Source: Liolophura sinensis (lineage: Eukaryota > Mollusca > Polyplacophora > Chitonida > Chitonidae). Taken from it: a DNA stretch of 64,000 bases. The notes below the pieces were generated by a model. It had not been told where the DNA came from. It was given only the letters and a program-made list of their open reading frames with translations, and did not search any database. Below are positions 13,901 to 25,900 of this stretch, one piece after another (within the stretch, counting starts at the first letter, position 1; the number at the start of each line of letters is the position of its first letter). The DNA is taken from NCBI RefSeq assembly GCF_032854445.1, contig NC_088305.1, positions 1,493,001 through 1,557,000 of the forward strand. Reading direction: 5' to 3'. A program made the position numbers and the translations under genes.

Positions 13901-16900
13901 TTACAAATTTTAATTACTGGGCGGAATAAATCCCTTTTCAACGTTGGAGGAAAGTATGAAAGTAGAAATAAAACTCAAAAATCATGTACCAGCCATGAGG
14001 AAACTGAGAAATGTGTCCAGTGTGCACACTTACCCAATGCCACAGTCATGAGGAAACTGAGAAATGTGTCCAGTGTGCACACTTACCCAATGCCACAGTC
14101 ATGAGGAAACTGAGAAATGTGTCCAGTGTGCACACTTACCCAATGCCACAGTCATGAGGAAACTGAGAAATGTGTCCAATGTGCAGAAAGTTTTCCCAGA
14201 TGGCTTTGTGTCACAGCTGACAAACCTGTCAGGACATATCAAATGACATATGAAGAGAAATACATGTACAAGTAACAAATTCATTAAACACTTCATCAAA
14301 CCAAATATTATATTTGACCATAGTATGTATTTGATCCACAAGAAACATATTATTCCAGGTTTCTAGAGTTCTATCGATGTTAGAAAAGAGGTCTTGAAAG
14401 TTAAGAAGATACATGTAGTATAATAGTCTATTGGAACAGTAATCTTTTATCTCCTCCGTTTGCCTTTAATAATGCAATTTTTCGGCCGTATTTAAGGTGG
14501 AATACAGTGTCAATCTGTTTATCCTCTCCCTGAATTTAGTGGTAGATTTGTCAACTTTCTACCCAGAAATATACATGAATATACATGTGTAATTCTAAGT
14601 TGTTTAACTTACACCATGCCCCTGAAGTTCAAATACATGTAACAATGTCAAACTTACAGCACTAGTCAGGCAAACCTGATTTATTCACCTTAAGTTTAGA
14701 ATATTTCAAATGACACATTTTGCTTGATTCGGATTGATTCATCCACCTTGTGAGGCCACCTAAGAGTCTGGTCAGAGGTTAGATTAATTTCTTATCTGAA
14801 AAACTCAGGTGTTAGCATCAAAAGTCTCATTTCTTATCTGAAAACTTAGGTGTTAGCATCAAAAGCCTCATTTCTTATCTGAAAAATTCTGGTGTTAGCT
14901 TCAAAAGTCTCATTTCTTATCTGAAAAACTCAGGTGTTAGCATCAAAAGCCTCATTTCTTATCTGAAAAACTCAGGTGTTAGCATCAAAAGCCTCATTTC
15001 TTATCTGAAAAACTGAAGTGTTAGCATCAAAAGTCTCATTTCTTATCTGAAAAACTCTGGTGTTAGCTTCAAAAGCCTCATTTCTTATCTGAAAAACTGA
15101 AGTGTTAGCATCAAAAGTCTCATTTCTTATCTGAAAAACTCAGGTGTTATCATCAAAAGTCTCATTTCTTATCTGAAAAACTCAGGTGTTAGCATCAAAA
15201 GTCTCATTTCTTATCTGAAAAACTCTGGTGTTAGCTTCAAAAGTCTCATTTCTTATCTAAAAAAACTCAGGTGTTAGCATCAAATGCCTCATTTCTTATT
15301 TCAAAACCTCAGGTGTTAGCATCAAAAGCCAAATTTATCTCAAAAACTCAGGTGTTAGCATCAAAAGTCATTTTAAGGCCTTCATGTACTGCTGATAGTT
15401 CATGTTTACATACAAATTTTTAGGTGAAGAATGGTATTTTTTTGTGAAGCATGGCATTTATTTGTGAAATATGGTATTTATTTGTGAAGTATGGTACTTA
15501 TTTGTGAAGTATTGTAGATATTTGTGAAGTACAGTATTTATTTATTTGATTGTCACTTAATGCCATACTCATGAATGGTTCACTTTATGCCATGACGGTC
15601 AGATGCAATGACGGACAGATGCCATGACGGTCAGATGCCATGACGGTCAGATGCAATGACGGTCAGATGCAATGACGGTCAGATGCAATGACGGTCAGAT
15701 GCGATGACAGTCAGATGCCATGACGGTCAGATGCCATGACGGTCAGATGCGATGGCGGTCAGATGCAATGACAGTCAGATGCCATGACAGTCAGATGCGA
15801 TGATGGTCAGATGCCATGACAGTCAGATGCGATGGCGGTCAGATGCAATGACAGTCAGATGCCATGACCCGTCAGATGCCATGACAGTCAGATGCGATGA
15901 CGGTCAGATGCCATGACAGTCAGATGCCATGACAGTCAGATGCGATGATGGTCAGATGCCATGAGAGTCAGATGCGATGATGGTCAGATGCCATGACAGT
16001 CAGATGCGATGATGGTCAGATGCCATGACAGTCAGATGCGATGATGGTCAGATGCCATGACAGTCAGATGCGATGATGGTCAGATGCCATGACAGTCAGA
16101 TGCCATGACGGTCAGATGCCATGACTGTCAGATGCGATGGCGGTCAGATGCAATGACAGTCAGATGCCATGACAGTCAGATGCGATGATGGTCAGATGCC
16201 ATGACAGTCAGATGCGATGGCGGTCAGATGCAATGACAGTCAGATGCCATGACCCGTCAGATGCCATGACAGTCAGATGCGATGACGGTCAGATGCCATG
16301 ACAGTCAGATGCGATAACAGTCAGATGGGATGACGGTCAGATGCGATGACAGTCAGATGCGATGAGGGTCAGATGCGATGACAGATGTCAGTTTTATGGA
16401 TGGTGGAACAATGATGATTTATACAGTAGTTATATGTAACTGGATATAAACATACACACTTTTGACATGTCTTTCTTATAGGGGAAATCTCAAAACTGCA
16501 CAAAGTAACATACCTGTTAAAGAGCACCTCCACAAAATAGCAGGATAGCTCTTCTGTGATGGAGGAAGACTTGATGATTTTGGCAATGTTCCTGAAATGA
16601 TCCTTGTCAAGGGTATGGACATAAAACATCATATCCACGATCAACCTCTGGTTACTGCAGGACAATGACACAAAGATGCCCTCATTCGCAGCTGTGCAAG
16701 ACAAGATTCACATTATAAATTCACTCAATTTAAATCAGCTCTTGGATGATTACAATGAAAATAAGCATTCAAGGACTCATTTGCTTGAAAAGAAAATACT
16801 GAAAAAGTCACTCTTAACCTAGACCATACTTTTTTAACTAGGATATTGTCTTATAGAATGAAATGCTTCTTCTGATAGTAAATGCAATATATACAATGGT

Positions 16901-19900
16901 CTTTGAACATAAACAAGTAGGTAAGAAAAAGGACTATCACATATGCTCTTTTCTTAACTAAAAATTCTGTTTTCCTCATGGAACATTTGAAAAAAAGTTG
17001 TTTGTTTCCGTTATCAGTTAGACATTTACAAGGGTACACACTCCAGACAGGCAGTATAAAAGTATGAAAGAGAAATTACAAAAGACAAAAGCTACAAGAA
17101 ACAGCTTGTGACCATGATAAAGGTTCCAAACCTAAAATATCTTCCAAGTGAGCAGAAGACAGAGAAAGTTTATTCTGTATCAGTCCTGCTTTCATGACAG
17201 CCAGTACCAGTGCTGCCATCTGGGAGTGAGTGGAAGCAACTTCCTTCAGCAAGGCAGGTAACTCTTGGTGGAAATCCCTAAAGATGTGGCTGGAGAAAAT
17301 AAATCCAATAAACATTGCCCATAACCTCATTTAAAGCTTAACGGGTACACATATACGTAAAAATGTCTGCAAGAAACAAGTGAAACCAGACACTCAAAAC
17401 CAATTCAAAACTCATTTATTTATTGCCTTTGCTCAACTGTTGCTAAATATCATACTTTTCACTTACACAACAGCAGCCAGTTTACAAGTCTTGCAAATTA
17501 GCCTGCTGCAAACATATTTTCAGCCTACAGTACAGTGTGTACGTTGTCTAGAAACTTGCAATGTGAATGTGAATGGCAAGGTACAAGGCATGCATGCTCT
17601 GAGTTTTGTTTCCTGGACATTAGTAGCCGGTCTTTTTGAGCCGAAAAATACAAAACAAAATGACTGATCGACTGACAGACTGACTGGTGTTAAACAACGT
17701 GTTCAAGAACTTTATTCATTTATTTCATTGGGTGTTTTATGTCGTACTGATGAATATTTATCCGATGACGGACAGCATTATGGTGGGAGGAAACCGAGCA
17801 GAGCCCAGGGGAAACCCATCAAGAACTTTAAACTCTTATCTGACAGTGGTCAGAATTATGGTGGGAGGAAACCGAGCAGAGCCCAGGGGAAACCCATCAA
17901 TAACTTCAAACTCTTATCTGACAGTGGTCAGCATTATGGTGGAAGGAAACCGAGCAGAGCCCAGGGGAAACCCATCAAGAACTTCAAACTCTTATCTGAC
18001 AGTGGTCAGCATTATGGTGGGAGGAAACCGAGCAGAGCCCAGGGGAAACCCATCACGAACTTCAAACTCTTATCTGACAGTGGTCAGCTTTATGGTGGGA
18101 GGAAACCCAGCAGAGCCCAGGGGAAACTCATCAAGAATACCTGAATAACCAGAGTAAACCACTGACCCTTGTCAGGTAACTGGCCAGCCTCTTGACGTAC
18201 AAGCGCAGACAAGTAAGTGAGAGCTGGATTTAAACATGTGACCTCATTGGTTAATAGACTGTAGTACAAAACAATACGAAGACAAAAGTCTTCATTATAC
18301 TCACATCGGGCCAACCAGTTCAGATTCCTTGCTCTAACCTCTCAGTGCTGAATGCCAAGAGAGGCAGCAAATAAGTACCACTTCTAAATTCGCTGGTATG
18401 ACCCAATCCGTGTGCATGCAACTTCTACAGTCGATTACATGTACCTTTGAACTCTGAAGTACCCACCTGTGACATGTCACACCTGACCACCAGGGTCTCT
18501 GTGACAGATCTGAGAAGAAGTCCAACAGGATACGTTTTACATAGGATAGCGTGTGAGCCTGGGTGTAGAGCTGATAGCACGCCTCCAGCATCTGCTCGAC
18601 TGTACCTGTGCATGAGGGAAAAACGTGAAAGAATTGAGACACTTTCTCATATGGCAGGGGTAATTAGACTCTTTGTACCTTTAGTGATAAAAAGAGTTTG
18701 ATTACAAGAGACCTGTATACCTACCCTAACTGCATACTGTACAGACGGAACTAATAATATTAAAAACTAAGTATCAATAAGCAGACAGATTCTATTATTA
18801 CATGTAGGTCTATTATTTACACACCAATTCACCACTATGCTTTGCCTATTTCATAACACAACAGTTCTCACCTTTGCCTATGTTAGACCTCAAGATTTGT
18901 CTGATAACACTGATCAGGCATCTTAGGTCTTCTTGGGAAAGTCTTTCAGCCTGAAGGGCTGACAGAACATACTTTGTGACTGGTGAAAACAGGTGCTTGT
19001 GTGCTTCCTTCTCATTGGTCAGATCAGACAGGAAGTAACACATGATGTCACACACTGACAAGTTCAAAGACAATCCAGATGTCTACAATGGAAAAAAAAA
19101 AAGATTTTTTATTGTACTTTATTTTTAATTTTGTTATAAAATACTCAAGAATTTTTCACTTATGCAGCAAAAATCAACCATCCTTTGACAATGCCATCTG
19201 AAAATCCAGATTGTAGTGATACTATCCTGTACCAGGATAAAAACTACACAGAATCAAACCTTTCTTAGAAAATAGAATGTTACGTACTGCATTCACAAAG
19301 ACATGTACACTGCTCTATCACCTCATCTAATTTGATCAAACGAAAACAGAGCCAGCTGGATTTCCAAAGCGATTGTTATGAAAAAAACTGTTCTAGTTTT
19401 ATTAATTTGAATTCAATGAGTCAATATAACAAATAGCAATGTGTGAATGTGGCTCATGCTATAAGAACTCTTGGATGAAAGCATCCAGTTCTATGTAGGG
19501 CAATGTGGCAATTCACCAGTAACAAGGCTTTCCTCTACAAAGACACAGTCTGAAGCTGATCTGTGGAAGACAAGTAGGCTTTCTGTGGATGACAAGCAGG
19601 CGTTCTCCAGACACAGTCTGGAGCTGTCCTGCGGACGACAAGCAGGCTTTCTCCAGACGCAGTCTGGACCCGTTCTGTGAACGACAAGCAGGCTTTCTCC
19701 AGACGCAGCCTGGAGCCGTTCTGCAGAAGACAAGCAGGCTTTCCCCAGATGCAGTCTGGTGCCGTTCTGTGGACAACAAGCAGGCTTTCTCCAGACGCAG
19801 CCTGGAGCCGTTCTGCAGACGACAAGCAGGTTTTCCCCAGACGCAGTCTGGTGCCGTTCTGCGGACGACAATCTGGCTTTCTCCAGACGCAGCTTGGAGC

Positions 19901-22900
19901 CATTCTGCGGACGACAAGCAGGCTTTCTCCAGACGCAGCTTGGAGTCATTCTGCGGACGACAAGCAGGCTTTCTTCAGACAAAGCTTGGAGCCGTTCTGC
20001 GGACGACAAGCAGGCTTTCTCCAGATGCAGCATGGAGCCGTTCTGCGGACGACAAGCAGGCTTTCTTCAGACGCGGTCTAGAGCTTTTCTGCGGACGACA
20101 AGCAGGCTTTCTCCAGACACAGTCTGGAGCCGTTCCGTGGATGACATACAGGCTTTCTCCAGACACAGTCTGGAGCCGTTCTGCGGACGACAAGCAGGCT
20201 TTCTCCAGACGCAGTCTGGAGCCGTTCTGCAGAAGACAACCAGGCTTTCTCCAGACACAGTCTGGAACCGTTCTGTAGACGACAAGCAGGCTTTCTCCAG
20301 ACGCAGTCTGGACCCGTTCTGCAGAAGACAAGCAGGCTTTATCCAGACGCAGTCTGGAGCTGTTCTGCAGATGACAAGCAGGCTTTCTCCAGATGCAGCC
20401 TGGAGCCGTTCTGTGGACGATAAGCAGGCTTTCCCCAGACGCAGCCTGGAGCCATTCTGCGGACGACAAGCAGGCTTTCCCCAGACGCGGTCTGGAGCCG
20501 TTCTGTGGACGACAAGCAGGCTTTCTCCAGATGCAGTCTGGTGCTGTTCTGTGGACGACAAGCAGGCTTTCCCCAGACACAGCCTTGAGCCGTTCTGAGG
20601 ACGACAAGCAGGCTTTCTCCAGACGCAGTCTGGAGCCGTTCTGTGGGCGACAAGCAGGCTTTCTCCAGACTTGTCCTTCTTGCATCTCATTTCAATGACA
20701 GTAATGTGTACATGTTATAAATGTCGATGTCTCTTGTCTGTCATCACAATGTGATGTGTTACATGTTTATTGACAGTTGTGTGTACATGTTATAAATGTT
20801 GATGTCTCCTGTCCGTCATCACCAAACGATGTGTTACATGTTTATTGCCAGTTGTGTGTACATGTTATAAATGTTGATGTCTCCTGTCTGTCATCACGAT
20901 GTGATATGTTACATGTTTGTTGACAGTTGTGTGTCCTGTCTGTCATCATGAAATGTTGTTACATGTTTATTGACAGTTGTGTGTACATGTTATAAATGCC
21001 GATGTCTCCTGTCCGTCATCACCAAGTGATGTGTTACATGTTTATTGACAGTTGTGTGTACATGTTATAAATGTTGATGTCTCCTGTCCGTCATCACCAA
21101 GTGATGTGTTACATGTTTATTGACAGTTGTGTGTACATGTTATAAATGTTGATGTCTCCTGTCCGTCATCACGATGTGATGTGTTACATGTTTATTGACA
21201 GTTGTGTGTACATGTTATAAATGTCGATGTCTCCTGTCCGTCATCACGATGTGATGTGTTACATGTTTATTGACAGTTGTGTGTACATGTTATAAATGCC
21301 GATGTCTCCTGTCCGTCATCATGATGTGATATGTTACATGTTTGTTGACAGTTGTGTGTCCTGTCCGTCATCACGATGTGATGTGCTACATGTTTGTTGA
21401 CAGTTGTGTGTACATGTTATAAATGTTGATGTCTCCTGTCCGTCATCACCAAGTGATGTGTTACATGTTTATTGACAGTTGTGTGTACATGTTATAAATG
21501 TTGATGTCTCTTGTCTGTCATCACGATGTCATGTGTTACATGTTTATTGACAGTTGTGTGTACACGTTATAAATGTTGATGTCTCCTGTCTGTCATCACG
21601 ATGCGATGTGTTACATGTTTGTTGACAGTTGTGTGTACATGTTATAAGTGTTGATGTCTCCTGTCCGTCATCACCAAGTGATGTGTTACATGTTTATTGA
21701 CAGTTGTGTGTACATGTTATAAATGTCGATGTCTCCTGTCCGTCATCACCAAGTGATATGTTACATGTTTGTTGACAGTTGTGTGTACATGTTATAAATG
21801 TTGATGTCTCCTGTCCGTCATCACCAAGTGATGTGTTACATGTTTATTGACAGTTGTGTGTACATGTTATAAATGTTGATGTCTCCTGTCCGTCATCACG
21901 ATGTGATGTGTTACATGTTTATTGACAGTTGTGTGTACATGTTATAAACGTCGATGTCTCCTGTCCGTCATCACGATGTGATGTGTTACATGTTTATTGA
22001 CAGTTGTGTGTACATGTTATAAATGCCGATGTCTCCTGTCAGTCATCATGATGTGATATGTTACATGTTTGTTGACAGTTGTGTGTCCTGTCCGTCATCA
22101 CGATGTGATGTGTTCCATGTTTATTGACAGTTGTGTGTACATGTTATAAATGTTGATGTCTCCTGTCTGTCATCACCAAGTGATGTGTTACATGTTTATT
22201 GACAGTTGTGTGTACATGTTATAAATGTTGATGTCTCTTGTCTGTCATCACGATGTCATGTGTTACATGTTTATTGACAGTTGTGTGTACACGTTATAAA
22301 TGTTGATGTCTCCTGTCTGTCATCACGATGCGATGTGTTACATGTTTGTTGACAGTTGTGTGTACATGTTATAAATGTCGATGTCTCCTGTCCGTCATCA
22401 CCAAGTGATGTGTTACATGTTTATTGACAGTTGTGTGTACATGTTATAAATGTCGATGTCTCCTGTCCGTCATCACCAAGTGATATGTTACATGTTTGTT
22501 GACAGTTGTGTGTACATGTTATAAATGTCGATGTCTCCTGTCCGTCATCACCAAGTGATGTGTTACATGTTTATTGACAGTTGTGTGTACATGTTATAAA
22601 TGTTGATGTCTCCTGTCCGTCATCACGATGTGATGTGTTACATGTTTATTGACAGTTGTGTGTACATGTTATAAATGTCGATGTCTCCTGTCCGTCATCA
22701 CGATGTGATGTGTTACATGTTTATTGACAGTTGTGTGTACATGTTATAAATGCCGATGTCTCCTGTCCGTCATCATGATGTGATATGTTACATGTTTGTT
22801 GACAGTTGTGTGTCCTGTCCGTCATCACGATGTGATGTGTTACATGTTTATTGACAGTTGTGTGTACATGTTATAAATGTTGATGTCTCTTGTCTGTCAT

Positions 22901-25900
22901 CACGATGTCATGTGTTACATGTTTATTGACAGTTGTGTGTACACATTATAAATGTTGATGTCTCCTGTCTGTCATCACGATGCGATGTGTTACTTGTTTA
23001 TTGACAGTTGTGTGTACACGTTATAAATGTCGATGTCTCCTGTCCGTCATCACCAAGTGATGTGTTACATGTTTATTGACAGTTGTGTGTACATGTTATA
23101 AATGTCGATGTCTCCTGTCCGTCATCACAATGTGATGTGTTACATGTTTGTTGACAGTTGTGTGTACATGTTATAAATGTTGATGTCTCCTGTCTGTCAT
23201 CACCAAGTGATGTGTTACATGTTTATTGACAGTTGTGTGTACGTCATCAATGTCGATGTCTCCTGTCCGTCATCACCAAGTGATGTGTTACTTGTTTATT
23301 GACAGTTGTGTGTACACGTTATAAATGTTGATGTCTCCTGTCTGTCATCACGATGCGATGTGTTACATGTTTATTGACAGTTGTGTGTACATGTTATAAG
23401 TGTCGATGTCTCCTGTCCGTCATCACGATGTGATGTGTTACATGTTTGTTGACAGTTGTGTGTACATGTTATAAATGTTGATGTCTCCTGTCTGTCATCA
23501 CCAAGTGATATGTTACATGTTTATTGACAGTTGTGTGTACATGTTATAAATGCCGATGTCTCCTGTCTGTCATCACCAAATGATGTGTTACTTGTTTATT
23601 GACAGTTGTGTGTACATGTTATAAGTGTTGATGTCTCCTGTCCGTCATCACCAAGTGATGTGTTACATGTTTATTGACAGTTGTGTGTACATGTTATAAA
23701 TGTCGATGTCTCTTGTCTGTCATCACGATGTGATATGTTACATGTTTATTGACAGTTGTGTGTACATGTTATAAATGTTGATGTCTCCTGTCCGTCATCA
23801 CCAAGTGATATGTTACATGTTTATTGACAGTTGTGTGTACATGTTATAAATGTTGATGTCTCCTGTCCGTCATCACCAAGTGATATGTTACATGTTTATT
23901 GACAGTTGTGTGTACATGTTATAAATGTTGATGTCTCCTGTCCGTCATCATCAAGTGATATGTTACATGTTTATTGACAGTTGTGTGTACATGTTATAAA
24001 TGTTGATGTCTCCTGTCCGTCATCACCAAGTGATGTGTTACATGTTTATTGACAGTTGTGTGTACATGTTATAAATGTTGATGTCTCCTGTCCGTCATCA
24101 CCAAGTGATATGTTACATGTTTATTGACAGTTGTGTGTACATGTTATAAATGTTGATGTCTCCTGTCCGTCATCACCAAGTCATGTGTTACTTGTTTATT
24201 GACAGTTGTGTGTACATGTTATAAGTGTTGATGTCTCCTGTCCGTCATCACCAAGTGATGTGTTACATGTTTATTGACAGTTGTGTGTACATGTTATAAA
24301 TGTTGATGTCTCCTGTCCGTCATCACCAAGTGATATGTTACATGTTTATTGACAGTTGTGTGTACATGTTATAAGTGTTGATGTCTCCTGTCCGTCATCA
24401 CCAAGTGATGTGTTACATGTTTATTGACAGTTGTGTACGTCATCAATGTCGATGTCTCCTGTCCGTCATTACCAAGTGATGTGTTACATGTTTATTGACA
24501 GTTGTGTGTACATGTTATAAATGCCGATGTCTCCTGTCTGTCATCACCAAGTGATGTGTTACATGTTTGTTGACAGTTGTGTGTACATGTTATAAATGTT
24601 GATGTCTCCTGTCATCACCAAGTGATGTGTTACTTGTTTATTGACAGTTGTGTGTACATGTTATAAATGTTGATGTCTCCTGTCAGTCATCATGATGTGA
24701 TATGTTACATGTTTATTGACAGTTGTGTGTACATGTTATAAATGTTGATGTCTCCTGTCTGTCATCACCAAATGATGTGTTACATGTTTATTGACAGTTG
24801 TGTGTACATGTTATAAATGTTGATGTCTCCTGTCCGTCATCACAATGTGATGTGTTACATGTTTATTGACAGTTGTGTGTACATGTTATAAATGTTGATG
24901 TCTCCTGTCAGTCATCATGATGTGATATGTTACATGTTTATTGACAGTTGTGTGTACATGTTATAAATGTTGATGTCTCCTGTCAGTCATCACAATGTGA
25001 TATGTTACATGTTTATTGACAGTTGTGTGTACATGGTATAAATGTTGATGTCTCCTGTCTGTCATCACCAAGTGATGTGTTACTTGTTTGTTGATAGTTG
25101 TGTGTACATGTTATAAATGTCGATGTCTCCTGTCCGTCACCAACAAGTGATTACATGTTTGTACGTTCATGAGCCATGGATTAAATGCAATAATAAACTA
25201 TTAGATACATATTTTGGGAAATCAGTATACATATATTATGTTGTAATTAGTAAAAGACATATTTTATCTGGAAATCCACTCCGCGGCTCCCAATAGGTAC
25301 ATGTAGTGTGTGAAATTCCTTCCTCTTAATGTACAGTACTCACCACGCTTTTGTCAGAAGGTATCAATTTCTTGTCTTTCCGTCTAGGGGCTTCATGCAC
25401 AGAATAAGGGAAATAACTCATGACGTGTTTGATAAAATCTTTCCTGTATTCACTGGGTACCCAGTCTGACTGTATAAGGTGCGGGAGATGAAACATAAAA
25501 ACACAGATTTTATAAGCAGATATTTTATCATTATATTCTGTTTTAAAATCTGTTTGCATGTCTGATTAATTTCAGAAGCCAGACTACAATGAAAACAATA
25601 AAATATATCTGATTTTATGAATTGCTGACACTTATTTGGTGCTAAGCAGTAATCCCATATATAAGACTGCCTGGAATAAACCACTGACCTTCAGCAGGTA
25701 TCTGACAAACCTCCTGACATAGGTCTGCAAGAGCTGGACAATTCCATTAGTCAGAAATTGATCGGCATCAGTGAGTACAACATCAGCAGTCTGAGCAAGA
25801 CAGGATGCTCGTGTTCCGACTAATATCGTATTGCTTCACTATAAACAACTTTCAATATTAATAATGCACAGGGCAGTGTGATGTTTGAACAGATACACAA

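Noticed and set aside
19491-20690. ORFs of 100-280 codons on both strands
   Set aside because: Products of the 46-bp minisatellite in a TEX10 intron.
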